Assembly: GCF_031583025.1 (NCBI RefSeq)
Contig: NZ_CP134062.1
Span: 6,235,234-6,299,233 of the forward strand
Direction of reading: 5' to 3'
Source: Mycobacterium sp. Z3061
GTDB lineage: Bacteria; Actinomycetota; Actinomycetes; Mycobacteriales; Mycobacteriaceae
DNA: 64,000 nucleotides
Shown: in pieces, positions 28,943 through 38,687 of the stretch
How the letters are laid out: each line of letters starts with the position of its first letter
Numbering within the stretch: the stretch's first letter is position 1
Notes under the pieces: generated by a model
The model's input: only the letters and a program-made list of their open reading frames with translations
What the model was told of the DNA's origin: nothing
Databases searched by the model: none
Program-made: the position numbers and the translations under genes

Positions 28943-30475
28943 ATGACCAGCGATCCCCGGACGATCCCGGCGGCGCTGGATCGTTTTGCGCGTGAACTGC
29001 CCGACCACGACGCACTGATCACCGACGACCGCAGCTTCACCGCCGCTGCCCTGCGCGACGAGGTGCACCGGGCCGCAGCCGCGCTCATCGCGCTCGGCGT
29101 CGAATCGCAAGACCGGGTGGCCATCTGGTCACCGAACACCTGGCATTGGGTGGTGGCATGCCTGGCCATCCACCACGCGGGGGCGGCGATGGTGCCGCTG
29201 AACACGCGTTATACCGCCGCTGAAGCGTCCGACATCATTGCGCGCACCGAAGCGCCGGTGCTGTTCGCTGCGGGTGAATTCCTCGGCATCGAGCGGGCCG
29301 CCGCCCTCGACCGCGCGGCGCTTCCCGCGCTCCGTCATGTCGTGCGGATCCCGATCGACAAAGAGGACGGCACCTGGGACGACTTCATCGCCGGCGGTAC
29401 CGACCTCGCCGCCGTCGAAGCCCGCAGCGCCGCCGTCTCCCCCGACGACGTCAGCGACATCCTGTTCACCTCCGGCACCACCGGCCGCAGCAAAGGCGTG
29501 CTGTGCGCGCACCGGCAGTCGCTGGCGGCGTCGGCCTCCTGGGCCGCCAACGGCAAGATCACCAGCGCCGACCGCTACCTCTGCATCAACCCGTTCTTCC
29601 ACAACTTCGGCTACAAGGCCGGCATCCTGGCCTGCCTGCAGACCGGCGCCACGCTGATTCCGCATCTGACGTTCGACCCGCTACGGACCCTGCAGGCCAT
29701 CGAGCAGCACCGCATCACCGTGCTGCCCGGGCCGCCCACGATCTATCAGACCCTGCTCGATCACCCCGCACGTGGTGACTACGACCTGAGCTCGCTGCGG
29801 TTCGCGGTCACCGGTGCGGCCACCGTGCCGGTGGTGCTGGTGGAGCGCATGCAATCCGAACTCGACATCGACATAGTGCTGACCGCCTACGGGCTGACCG
29901 AGGCCAACGGCATGGGCACGATGTGCCGCGCCGAGGACGACGCGGTGACGGTCGCGACCACCTGTGGACGCCCGTTCGCAGACTTCGAACTGCGCATCTC
30001 CGAGACAGGTGGCGAAACGGGTGAAGTGCTGCTGCGCGGACCCAACGTCATGTTGGGCTATTTCGACGATCCCGAAGCCACCGCTGCCGCAATAGATTCC
30101 GACGGCTGGCTGCACACCGGTGACATCGGAATGGTCGACAACGCCGGCAACCTGCGCATCACCGACCGACTGAAGGACATGTACATCTGCGGCGGGTTCA
30201 ACGTCTACCCCGCCGAGATCGAACAGGTGCTGGCCCGGATGGACGGCATCGCCGACGCCGCGGTGATCGGCGTCCCGGACCAGCGCCTGGGTGAGGTAGG
30301 GCGAGCGTTCGTGGTCACCCGGCCCGGCGCAGTCCTCGACGAGGCATCGGTAATCGCTTACACCCGTGAGCATTTGGCGAACTTCAAAGCACCGCGATCG
30401 GTGCGGTTCGTCGACGCGTTGCCGCGTAATGCCGGCGGCAAGGTGCTCAAACCACAACTGCGAGAGTTGGCCTAA
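28943..30475 (+). CDS. fadD3: FadD3, HIP-CoA synthetase
   Basis: This 510-residue adenylate-forming acyl-CoA ligase (503 aa in Rv3561) has the P-loop-like FTSGTTGRSKGVLCAH, TAYGLTEANG, GWLHTGDIGMVD and the C-terminal lysine in NAGGKVLK. Known FadD3 activates HIP (the ring C/D propionate) to its CoA ester, making the KstR2 effector. It is the first gene of fadD3-fadE31-fadE32-fadE33-aspB; the fadE31 ATG follows the stop directly. Confidence 0.93.
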   Translation: MTSDPRTIPAALDRFARELPDHDALITDDRSFTAAALRDEVHRAAAALIALGVESQDRVAIWSPNTWHWVVACLAIHHAGAAMVPLNTRYTAAEASDIIARTEAPVLFAAGEFLGIERAAALDRAALPALRHVVRIPIDKEDGTWDDFIAGGTDLAAVEARSAAVSPDDVSDILFTSGTTGRSKGVLCAHRQSLAASASWAANGKITSADRYLCINPFFHNFGYKAGILACLQTGATLIPHLTFDPLRTLQAIEQHRITVLPGPPTIYQTLLDHPARGDYDLSSLRFAVTGAATVPVVLVERMQSELDIDIVLTAYGLTEANGMGTMCRAEDDAVTVATTCGRPFADFELRISETGGETGEVLLRGPNVMLGYFDDPEATAAAIDSDGWLHTGDIGMVDNAGNLRITDRLKDMYICGGFNVYPAEIEQVLARMDGIADAAVIGVPDQRLGEVGRAFVVTRPGAVLDEASVIAYTREHLANFKAPRSVRFVDALPRNAGGKVLKPQLRELA

Positions 30476-31609
30476 ATGGATCTAGATCTCGACGAAGAAA
30501 CGCTGGCCTTTCAGGCCGAGGTGCGCGACTTTCTCGCGGCCAATCGCGAGCACATCCCGACGAAGTCCTACGACAACGCGGAAGGCTTCGCCCAGCACCG
30601 CGTTTGGGACAAGGTGCTGTTCGACGCCGGCCTGTCGGTGATCAACTGGCCCAGGAAATACGGTGGCCGCGAAGCGCCGCTGCTGCACTGGGTGGTCTAC
30701 GAGGAGGAATACTTCCGCGCCGGCGCGCCCGGCCGTGCCAGCGCCAACGGGACCTCGATGCTGGCACCCACCCTGTTCGCGCACGGCACCGAAGATCAGC
30801 TGGACCGGGTGTTGCTGAAAATGGCCAGCGGCGAACAGATTTGGGCCCAAGCCTGGTCGGAGCCCGAGTCCGGCAGCGACCTGGCATCGCTACGGTCCAC
30901 CGCCACCGAGACCGACGGCGGCTGGCTACTCAACGGGCAGAAGATCTGGAGCTCACGAGCACCGTTCGCAGACATGGGTTTCGGGCTGTTCCGCTCCGAC
31001 CCCTCCGCCCAGCGCCACAACGGGTTGACGTATTTCATGTTCAACCTCAAAGGCGAAGGCATCACCGTGCGCCCGATCGTCCAACTCGGTGGTGACACCG
31101 GCTTCGGGGAGATCTTCTTCGACGACGTCTTTGTGCCCGACGACGACGTCATCGGGACCCCCAACGACGGCTGGCGTGCGGCCATGAGCACCTCGAGCAA
31201 CGAGCGTGGCATGTCCCTGCGCAGCCCGGCCCGATTCCTGGCCGCCGCCGAGCGGCTGGTCCGCCTGTGGAAGGACAGCGGCTCACCGCCCGAGTTCGCC
31301 GAGCGAGTGGCGGACGGATGGATCAAGGCACAGGCCTACCGGCTGCAGACCTTCGAAACCGTCACCCGGCTGGCACATGGCGGAGAGCTGGGCGCGGAGT
31401 CCTCGGTCACCAAGGTGTTCTGGTCAGACCTGGACGTCGAGTTGCACCAGACCGCGCTCGACCTCCGGGGCGCCGACGGCGAGCTCGCCGGGCCCTGGAC
31501 CGAAGGCCTGCTGTTTGCGCTCGGCGGCCCGATCTACGCCGGCACCAACGAGATTCAACGGAACATCATTTCCGAACGACTGCTGGGTCTACCCCGGGAG
31601 AAGCGCTGA
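30476..31609 (+). CDS. fadE31: FadE31, acyl-CoA dehydrogenase
   Basis: This 377-residue protein is the same length as Rv3562. It has the motifs WAQAWSEPESGSDLASL, NGQKIWSSRAPF and GGPIYAGTNEIQRNIISERLLGLPRE. With FadE32 and FadE33 it forms part of the late ring-degradation dehydrogenase set; the exact subunit composition is not certain. The stop overlaps the fadE32 ATG by one base (31609). Confidence 0.91.
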   Translation: MDLDLDEETLAFQAEVRDFLAANREHIPTKSYDNAEGFAQHRVWDKVLFDAGLSVINWPRKYGGREAPLLHWVVYEEEYFRAGAPGRASANGTSMLAPTLFAHGTEDQLDRVLLKMASGEQIWAQAWSEPESGSDLASLRSTATETDGGWLLNGQKIWSSRAPFADMGFGLFRSDPSAQRHNGLTYFMFNLKGEGITVRPIVQLGGDTGFGEIFFDDVFVPDDDVIGTPNDGWRAAMSTSSNERGMSLRSPARFLAAAERLVRLWKDSGSPPEFAERVADGWIKAQAYRLQTFETVTRLAHGGELGAESSVTKVFWSDLDVELHQTALDLRGADGELAGPWTEGLLFALGGPIYAGTNEIQRNIISERLLGLPREKR

Positions 31610-32547
31610 TGGAATTCGCGATAGACGAACAGCAGCGCGACTTCGCTGCGAGCATCGACGCCGCGTTGGGCGCCGCTGATCTACCCGCCGCAGTGCGGGC
31701 GTGGTCGGCCGGCGACACCGCACCCGGACTCAAGGTCTGGGAGCAACTGGCCAACCTCGGCGTGACCGCGCTGATCGTGCCGGAGCGCTACGACGGCATC
31801 GGGGCCTCGCCGGTGGATCTGGCGGTCGCGATGGAGCGCCTCGGCCGCTGGTGCGTGCCGGGCCCGGTCACCGAATCCATCGCCGTGGCACCGATTCTGC
31901 TTGCCGATGACCAGCGCAGCGCCGACCTGGCGTCCGGTGAGCTGACCGCCACCGTCGCACTGCCGCCGGAAGTCCCGCGTGCGGTCGACGCCGACAGCGC
32001 CGGTCTGGTGTTGCTGGCCGGTCAGGGCAGCGTGACCATGGGGACACCGGGCACGCGCCACGACTCCGTCGATCCCAGCCGCCGCCTCTATGACGTCACC
32101 GCCACCGGAGACGCCTGGTCGGCAAATACCGAGAAGGCCTACGAGTTCGGCGCATTGGCCACCGCCGCCCAGCTGATCGGTGCCGCCGAGGCACTGCTGG
32201 CCGGCAGCGTGGACTACGCGAAGCAGCGCACGCAGTTCGGCCGGGTGATCGGCTCGTATCAGGCGATCAAGCACAAACTCGCCGACGTGCACATCGCGAT
32301 CGAGCTGGCCCGGCCGCTGGTGTACGGCGCGGCGGTGTCGTTGCAGCCGCGCGACGTCAGCGCGGCCAAGGTCGCCGCCGGTGAGGCGGGGCTGCTTGCC
32401 GCGCGTTCGGCTCTGCAGACTCACGGCGCCATCGGCTTCACCCAGGAGCACGATCTGTCGCTGCTGCTGTTGCGGGTGCAGGCTCTGCGATCGGCCTGGG
32501 GTACACCGGAATCGCACCGACGCCGAGTATTGGAGGCGCTGTCATGA
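31609..32547 (+). CDS. fadE32: FadE32, acyl-CoA dehydrogenase subunit
   Basis: This 312-residue short acyl-CoA dehydrogenase-type subunit has AKQRTQFGRVIGSYQAIKHKLADV and THGAIGFTQEHDLSLLLLR, and lacks the strong FAD loop of FadE31. It corresponds to Rv3563. Short subunits like this pair with another to form an active heteromer. The start at 31609 is set by the one-base overlap with fadE31, and the stop overlaps fadE33 by 4 nt. Confidence 0.9.
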   Translation: MEFAIDEQQRDFAASIDAALGAADLPAAVRAWSAGDTAPGLKVWEQLANLGVTALIVPERYDGIGASPVDLAVAMERLGRWCVPGPVTESIAVAPILLADDQRSADLASGELTATVALPPEVPRAVDADSAGLVLLAGQGSVTMGTPGTRHDSVDPSRRLYDVTATGDAWSANTEKAYEFGALATAAQLIGAAEALLAGSVDYAKQRTQFGRVIGSYQAIKHKLADVHIAIELARPLVYGAAVSLQPRDVSAAKVAAGEAGLLAARSALQTHGAIGFTQEHDLSLLLLRVQALRSAWGTPESHRRRVLEALS

Positions 32548-33500
32548 CCACCTCGGACGAACGGGAGATGCTGCGGGAAACCGTGGCGGCCCTGGTCACC
32601 AAGCACGCCGGTCCGGCAGCCGTGCGGGCCGCCATCGAGTCCGAGCGCGGGTACGACGAGTCACTGTGGCAACTGTTGTGCGAGCAAGTCGGCGCGGCGG
32701 CACTGGTAGTCCCCGAGGAACTCGGCGGGGCCGGCGGCGAACTGGCCGATGCCGCAACGGTTCTCCAGGAACTGGGCCGCGCGCTGGTGCCCTCGCCCCT
32801 GCTCGGCACCACGCTGGCCGAACTGGCCCTCCTGGCCGCACCGTCGCCGGACGAAGAGACGCTCGGCGCACTCGCTGAGGGCAGTTCCATCGGGGCGCTG
32901 GCGCTGGACCCGGACTACGTGGTCAACGGCGACATCGCCGACGTCGTGGTGGCCGCCGCCGACGGCCGGCTGACCCGGTGGACCCGGTTCAACACGTATC
33001 CCGTCGCCACCATGGATCTGACCCGTCGGCTCGCCCGGCTGGAACCCCAAGACACCGAGCCGCTGGGCGACGACCCGGGTCTGGCCGACATCGCCGCAAT
33101 CCTGTTGGCGGCCGAGCAGATCGGCGCCGCGGAGCGCTGCCTGGACCTCACCGTCGAGTACGCCAAGAGCCGCGTGCAGTTCGGCCGTCCCATCGGCAGC
33201 TTCCAGGCGCTCAAGCACCGGATGGCCGACCTGTACGTCGTGGTCTCGGCGGCGCGCGCGGTCGTCGACGAGGCCTGCACCGCGCCGTCGGCCACCAACG
33301 CCGCCACCGCGCGCCTGGCGGCCACGGAGGCGCTGAATACTGTTACGGCCGAGGGGATTCAGCTGCACGGCGGCATCGCGATCACCTGGGAGCATGACAT
33401 GCATCTCTATTTCAAACGCGCGCACGGCAGTACGCATTTGCTGGACTCGCCGCAACAGCTGCTGGGCCGATTGGAATCCGAAGTACTCTCAACATCGTGA
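32544..33500 (+). CDS. fadE33: FadE33, acyl-CoA dehydrogenase subunit
   Basis: This 318-residue subunit is similar in build to FadE32: AKSRVQFGRPIGSFQALKHRMADLY and LHGGIAITWEHDMHLYFKRAHG. It corresponds to Rv3564. The start overlaps fadE32 by 4 nt (ATGA) and the stop overlaps the aspB GTG by 4 nt. Confidence 0.9.
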   Translation: MTTSDEREMLRETVAALVTKHAGPAAVRAAIESERGYDESLWQLLCEQVGAAALVVPEELGGAGGELADAATVLQELGRALVPSPLLGTTLAELALLAAPSPDEETLGALAEGSSIGALALDPDYVVNGDIADVVVAAADGRLTRWTRFNTYPVATMDLTRRLARLEPQDTEPLGDDPGLADIAAILLAAEQIGAAERCLDLTVEYAKSRVQFGRPIGSFQALKHRMADLYVVVSAARAVVDEACTAPSATNAATARLAATEALNTVTAEGIQLHGGIAITWEHDMHLYFKRAHGSTHLLDSPQQLLGRLESEVLSTS

Positions 33501-34660
33501 ACCAGGTCGCGCTGCGCGCCGGAATCCCACCGTTCTATGTGATGGACGTGTGGCTGGCGGCCGCCGAGCGTCAGCGCACCCACGGCGACCTGGTGAACCT
33601 GTCGGCCGGCCAACCCAGCGTGGGAGCCCCCGAACCGGTGCGCGCCGCCGCCGCGGCGGCCCTGCATCTCAACCAGTTGGGCTACACGGTTGCACTCGGT
33701 ATCCCGGAGCTGCGCGCGGCCATCGCGGCCGATTACCAGCGTCAGCACGGCATCTCCGTGGAGCCCGACGCGGTGGTGGTCACCACGGGTTCCTCCGGCG
33801 GATTCCTCCTCGCGTTCCTGGCGTGCTTCGACGTCGGCGACCGCGTCGCAATGGCCAGTCCCGGTTACCCGTGTTATCGAAACATCCTGTCGGCGTTGGG
33901 ATGTGAGGTGGTGGAGATTCCCTGCGGACCGGAGACGCGGTTCCAGCCCACCGCGCAGCTGCTCGCCGAGCTGGATCCCCCGGTTCAGGGCGTCATCGTC
34001 GCCAGCCCGGCCAATCCCACCGGCACCGTCATTCCGCCCGAAGAACTCGCCGCGATCGCCTCGTGGTGCGACGAGTCCGGCGCCCGGCTGATCAGTGACG
34101 AGGTCTACCACGGACTGGTGTACGAGGGCGCGCCGCAGACCAGCTGCGCTTGGCAGACATCGCGAAATGCGGTGATCGTCAACAGTTTTTCCAAGTACTT
34201 CGCGATGACCGGATGGCGGCTCGGCTGGCTGGTGGTGCCCACCGAGCTGCGCCGCGCAGTGGACTGCCTCACCGGGAATTTCACGATCTGTCCGCCGGTG
34301 CTGTCGCAGATCGCCGCGGTGTCGGCGTTCAGCACCGACTCGATCGCCGAGGCCGAGGCCAATCTGCAGCACTATTCCGTCAACCGCTCGATGCTGCTGG
34401 ACGGACTGCGCCGCATCGGTGTCGACCGGCTGGCACCCACCGACGGCGCGTTCTACGTCTACGCCGACGTCTCCGACTTCACCACCGACTCGTTGACGTT
34501 CTGCTCGAAGCTGCTGGAAGAGACGGGCGTTGCGATCGCACCGGGCATCGATTTCGACCCGGCGCGGGGCAACTCCTACGTCCGGCTGTCGTTCGCCGGA
34601 CCTACCAGCGACATCGAAGCGGCCCTAAGCCGAATCGGTTCCTGGCTGCCGAGCCAGTAG
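33497..34660 (+). CDS. aspB: AspB, class I aminotransferase (PLP enzyme)
   Basis: This 387-residue fold-type I aminotransferase (388 aa in Rv3565) has a PLP-lysine motif NSFSKYFAMTGWRLGWLV with the Schiff-base lysine, and the SPANPTGTVIPPEE and DEVYHGLVYEG segments. The GTG start overlaps fadE33 by 4 nt, so it is translated with the KstR2-controlled fadE genes. The substrate and the reason for an aminotransferase in this operon are not known. Its last 36 nt overlap the 3' end of nat on the opposite strand. Confidence 0.88.
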   Translation: MNQVALRAGIPPFYVMDVWLAAAERQRTHGDLVNLSAGQPSVGAPEPVRAAAAAALHLNQLGYTVALGIPELRAAIAADYQRQHGISVEPDAVVVTTGSSGGFLLAFLACFDVGDRVAMASPGYPCYRNILSALGCEVVEIPCGPETRFQPTAQLLAELDPPVQGVIVASPANPTGTVIPPEELAAIASWCDESGARLISDEVYHGLVYEGAPQTSCAWQTSRNAVIVNSFSKYFAMTGWRLGWLVVPTELRRAVDCLTGNFTICPPVLSQIAAVSAFSTDSIAEAEANLQHYSVNRSMLLDGLRRIGVDRLAPTDGAFYVYADVSDFTTDSLTFCSKLLEETGVAIAPGIDFDPARGNSYVRLSFAGPTSDIEAALSRIGSWLPSQ

Positions 34661-35467
34661 GGCGTCCACGCGGGCCTCGAGCCCGGCGGGGTCCGGCACG
34701 TCGATGCCGAACCGCTCGCGCAGGGTGCTCACCACCGTAGCCGCATCGTCCAGCAGGATCTTCTCGCTGCCGTCGGCGCGGTGAATCGTCAACACGCGCC
34801 CGGCCAGGTTCAATCGCGCGTCGTCGGTGACCGCGGCCACCATCAGACCGGTCACGAAGTGTGACGACGGGTGCGTCGAGACGTACCAGCTTCCGACCGT
34901 CAGATCGATTTGCGGCCGGGTTTGGGTGGTGAACTCATACAGCGGCTGCCACTGCTCACGGACCTGGGCCTGCAGGACCAATCCGTCGCCTCGATCTTCC
35001 AGACGGAACGGCTCATGCGGTGTCTGCTGTTCGCCGCCGATCGCCAGACGCAGCGGCGCGGTGGGCGTCTGCCCGCCGAAACCGACGTCGACCAGGTACG
35101 GCCCCTCGGAGTCAGGGAAGCTCACCGCCAGCAGGGTGTGTGTCTGGGCGGGAACCGGTGCGTCCGGCGGATTCATCCAGACCACCCGCCCCCCGAACCT
35201 GCGGACCTGAAAACCCAGGTCCGCCAACACATACCCCATCAAGCCGTTCTGCTCGTAGCAGTAGCCGCCGCGGCGGCGACGAACCAGCTTGTCGGCCAAC
35301 GCATCCACGCTCAGATCGTCGACCGGTACGCCCATGAAGGGGTCGAGGTTCTCGAACGGAATGGTGCGGGTATGGGCGGTCACCAGAGCCTGCAGCACCT
35401 CCAGGGTCGGCTCGGTGGCACCGTCGTAACCGACACGGTCGAAGTACGCGTTCAGATCCACAGCCAT
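34625..35467 (-). CDS. nat: Arylamine N-acetyltransferase
   Basis: This 280-residue protein (283 aa in Rv3566c) has the complete catalytic triad: Cys70 in RRGGYCYEQN, His110 in AQTHTLLAV and Asp127 in LVDVGFGG. Known mycobacterial NAT acetylates or propionylates arylamines from acyl-CoA and is linked to cholesterol catabolism. I chose the ATG at 35467 (MAVDLNAYFDRVGYDG) because it matches the family and has the triad at its usual positions; the longer frame has no support. In M. tuberculosis it is followed by hsaB; here the next steroid gene is 16 kb away. Its 3' end overlaps aspB by 36 nt. Confidence 0.92.
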   Translation of the reverse strand: MAVDLNAYFDRVGYDGATEPTLEVLQALVTAHTRTIPFENLDPFMGVPVDDLSVDALADKLVRRRRGGYCYEQNGLMGYVLADLGFQVRRFGGRVVWMNPPDAPVPAQTHTLLAVSFPDSEGPYLVDVGFGGQTPTAPLRLAIGGEQQTPHEPFRLEDRGDGLVLQAQVREQWQPLYEFTTQTRPQIDLTVGSWYVSTHPSSHFVTGLMVAAVTDDARLNLAGRVLTIHRADGSEKILLDDAATVVSTLRERFGIDVPDPAGLEARVDALLARQPGTDSA

Positions 35468-35564
35468 GAAGCCATTCTGGCCTGAACCGCGACTACGCAG
35501 GGCCGGGTTCGCTACTGTTGACCTCGCGAAACAACCATCGCTGCGGAGGGGAAGCGTCGAATAC

Positions 35565-38500
35565 ATGCCAGAGGAAACCGACGGCGCGCCAGTCTCAGGC
35601 GGAATCGCTGACGAACTCACCGCGGCCGGGTTCGAGGACGCCCGGCAAGTCGGCCGTGGCGGCGCAGGGGTGATCTACCGCTGCTACGAGACGGCGCTGG
35701 GACGAAATGTCGCGGTCAAGGTCTTGCCGTCGCACTTCGACGAGGAGAGCAGGGAGCGATTTCTGCGTGAGGGCTACGCGATGGGCGGGCTCTCCGGGCA
35801 TCCGAACATCACCCACATCCTGCGCGTAGGTATGACCGTCAACAACCGGCCCTACATCGTGATGCCCTACCACGCCGCGGATTCCCTCGCGGTCCGCCTG
35901 CGACACGAGGGGCCGGTGCCGTGGCCCGAGGCGCTGCGCATCGGGGTGAAACTTTGCGGGGCACTGGAAACGGCACACCGCAACGGCACGCTGCACCGCG
36001 ACATCAAGCCCGCGAACGTGCTCATCAACGACTACGGCGAACCGCAACTGAGCGACTTCGGGATCGCCCACATCGAAGGCGGCTACGAGACTGCGACCGG
36101 GTTCTTCTCCGGCACCATCGACTACACCGCTCCCGAGGTGATGACCGGCAACCCAGCCACGGTAGCGGCGGACATCTACTCACTGGGCGCCACCATCTAC
36201 GCGCTGATCGCCGGCAACGCCGCGCACGAACGTCGCAAGGGCGAGGACCTGATCGCGCAATACCTGCGGATCAGCTCCACCGGCATCCCGGACATGCGGC
36301 CGGACGGGATCCCCGACGCGGTGTGTTCCGCCATCGAGCATGCGATGTCGGTGGACCCGGAGAAGCGACCGGCGTCGGCGGAGGCGTTCGGCCGCGAGTT
36401 GCAGGCCGCGCAGCGCGCCAGTGGGCTGAAGCCGGACGCGATGGCCATCACCAGCATGGGCGACAACACCGGGCGCACGTCGGTCGCAACGCCCGGTGCC
36501 TCGGTGACTCCGCCGGCGGCGACCGGGGTGACGCGCCAGATCCCCCCGCCGGGTCCGGACGAAGGCCCCACTTCCGCCATCAGCCGGTCGATTCCGCCGC
36601 CGGCCGCCGAGCCTTCCGTTGCGCAGAACCCTGCCGAGGCGGCGAGAATCCTGCGCGATGCGCACGGCACCCATACGCAAGCGCAGGTCCCGCCGACGCC
36701 CGTCACACCGCCTCCAGGCAAGCCAGCGAACAACAAGAAGCTGCTACTGATCGGCGCGGCGGTGCTGGTCGTGCTGCTGTTGGTCGCCGGTGGCGTCTTC
36801 CTTGCAGTCTCGAAGGACAACAAGAGCACCAGCGCCAGCAGTCAACCGCGGACCCAGGCCCCGGTGGTGTGGAAGCCGATCACCAATGCGCGCATGGCGC
36901 GCGACGCGGTGGCGACAACGCAATCCGACGGCACCATCTGGATATTCGGTGGCGTCGGAAGCGACGGCAACGTCACCGGGCGACACGAGGGATACGACCC
37001 GGCCATCGACGAGTGGAAGGGCGGCGACGATCTGCCCGTCCCGGTTCAGCGCGCCATGGCGGTCACGTGGCAGGGCAACCCGGTAGTGCTCGGCGGCTGG
37101 AAGACCACCGGAACCAAACCCGTTGCGACCGATCAGGTTTGGCGGGTGGTGAACAGCCACTGGGTGGAGTTGCCGCATCTGCTGCAGCCCAGGGCGGCCG
37201 CGGCCGCGGCGGTCGTCGGCGACCGGATCATCGTCACCGGTGGCGTAGACGCGAGCGGTGCACTGCTGAACACGACCGAAGTCTTCGACGGCAATTCCTG
37301 GACGCTGGGCGCGCCGCTGCCGACGCCGCGCCAGCTGCTCGCCGCGGCCACTAACGGCAAATTGGTGTACGTCGTCGGCGGAGCGAGTGGAAGCACGGAT
37401 TCGGCCGCGGTCGAGGCGTATGACCCGGACGCGAAGACGTGGTCCACGTTGCCGCCGTTGCCGAGGCCGCGCAGCGACCTCGGCGTGGCGATCGCCGACG
37501 GACGCCTGGTGGCGGTCGGCGGCCAGTCGGGCGGCGAAGTCCTCAAGAGCGTGTCGGTATTCGACCTGATGGCCAAGACCTGGGACGGACTGCCCGACAT
37601 GGCAACCGCGCGGCACGGGATGGCTGTCGCCGCCGTCGAGAAGACGGTGTACGTGATCGGTGGGGCGACCGGGCCCGGCGATCAGCAGGTGGTCTCCGCG
37701 GCCGAAGCGCTCACCCTGCCGGCACGCAAGACGCAGCCCGCTGCGCAGTGGCGCAGCCTGCCGGACGCGAAGAGCCCGCGGCTGATGATGGCGTGGACGG
37801 TGCAGGGCGACAAAATCTGGGTGATCAGCGGGTTGTACAACGGCACAGTTCTGACCACGGTCGAAAGCTATGACCCGCGCAGCGGGGTCTGGGAGACCGG
37901 TCCGCCGTTGCCCATCGGGCTGCATCACGCGACGGCGGCGACGTACCGCAACGAGGTGGTGGTGCTCGGCGGCGCCAGCGACAACATCGCCGACGCCTCC
38001 AACAAGGTCTTCGCGCTGCGCGGCGGCAGCTGGGTCGAGTTGCCGAGCCTGACCCACGCCCGGGCCGCGCCGGCCGCCGCGGTGGTCGGTGACAAGCTGG
38101 TGGTCGTCGGTGGGCAGAACGCCAAGCAACTGGTGACCCAGACCGAGGTCTTCGACGGTACGTCGTGGAAGGACGCGGCCAAGATGCCGACGCCGCGCGA
38201 GCACCTCGCGGCGGTGTCGGACGGCACGTACATGTACACCGTGGGCGGCCGGTTCCTGTCGGCCGACAAGAACTCCGCGGCGTTCGAGCGGTACGACCCG
38301 CAAGCGGACGCCTGGACCAAGTTGGTCGACATGCCGACCCCGCGCGGAAGTTACGGCGCCACGTTCATCGACGGGCGGGTCGTGGCGGTCGGTGGTGAAG
38401 AGCCGACCCAGGTGCTGGCCGTGGTGGAGTCCTACGACATCGCCGACGGCAAATGGTCGACGCTGCCACCGATGCCGACCGCACGCCACGGCGAGGCGGT

Positions 38501-38597
38501 GGCGACCGTCGGGCACACCATCTACGTGATCGGCGGCGCGAACCGGCCGTCCCACGAGGGCGGCACTGCCACCGTCGAGGCGCTGGACTTCATGTAG
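35565..38597 (+). CDS. Receptor Ser/Thr kinase with 12-blade extracellular Kelch region
   Basis: This protein has 1010 residues. The kinase domain (about 20-300) has the glycine loop GRGGAGVIY, Lys52 in VAVKVL, HRD 144-146 (HRDIKPAN), DFG 164-166 and APE 189-191, so it should be active. A linker of about 90 residues, rich in Pro, Ser and Thr, leads to a transmembrane helix (393-415). The outside part (about 430-1010) consists of 12 Kelch blades, each with a GG strand. Blades 1-6 and 7-12 correspond in order (LGG, TGG/VGG, VGG, VGG, IGG), suggesting duplication of a six-blade propeller. The ATG at 35565 follows GGAGGGGA. PknD has a similar build but with an NHL propeller. The ligand is unknown. 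Confidence 0.88.
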   Translation: MPEETDGAPVSGGIADELTAAGFEDARQVGRGGAGVIYRCYETALGRNVAVKVLPSHFDEESRERFLREGYAMGGLSGHPNITHILRVGMTVNNRPYIVMPYHAADSLAVRLRHEGPVPWPEALRIGVKLCGALETAHRNGTLHRDIKPANVLINDYGEPQLSDFGIAHIEGGYETATGFFSGTIDYTAPEVMTGNPATVAADIYSLGATIYALIAGNAAHERRKGEDLIAQYLRISSTGIPDMRPDGIPDAVCSAIEHAMSVDPEKRPASAEAFGRELQAAQRASGLKPDAMAITSMGDNTGRTSVATPGASVTPPAATGVTRQIPPPGPDEGPTSAISRSIPPPAAEPSVAQNPAEAARILRDAHGTHTQAQVPPTPVTPPPGKPANNKKLLLIGAAVLVVLLLVAGGVFLAVSKDNKSTSASSQPRTQAPVVWKPITNARMARDAVATTQSDGTIWIFGGVGSDGNVTGRHEGYDPAIDEWKGGDDLPVPVQRAMAVTWQGNPVVLGGWKTTGTKPVATDQVWRVVNSHWVELPHLLQPRAAAAAAVVGDRIIVTGGVDASGALLNTTEVFDGNSWTLGAPLPTPRQLLAAATNGKLVYVVGGASGSTDSAAVEAYDPDAKTWSTLPPLPRPRSDLGVAIADGRLVAVGGQSGGEVLKSVSVFDLMAKTWDGLPDMATARHGMAVAAVEKTVYVIGGATGPGDQQVVSAAEALTLPARKTQPAAQWRSLPDAKSPRLMMAWTVQGDKIWVISGLYNGTVLTTVESYDPRSGVWETGPPLPIGLHHATAATYRNEVVVLGGASDNIADASNKVFALRGGSWVELPSLTHARAAPAAAVVGDKLVVVGGQNAKQLVTQTEVFDGTSWKDAAKMPTPREHLAAVSDGTYMYTVGGRFLSADKNSAAFERYDPQADAWTKLVDMPTPRGSYGATFIDGRVVAVGGEEPTQVLAVVESYDIADGKWSTLPPMPTARHGEAVATVGHTIYVIGGANRPSHEGGTATVEALDFM

Positions 38598-38687
38598 CAC
38601 TTTTGGGGGCTTGTTTTATTTTTGTGGAATATGGGGATTCGCTCCAGACGGCCGCATACAGCAAACCGCCTAGCAATGGAGCTCACC

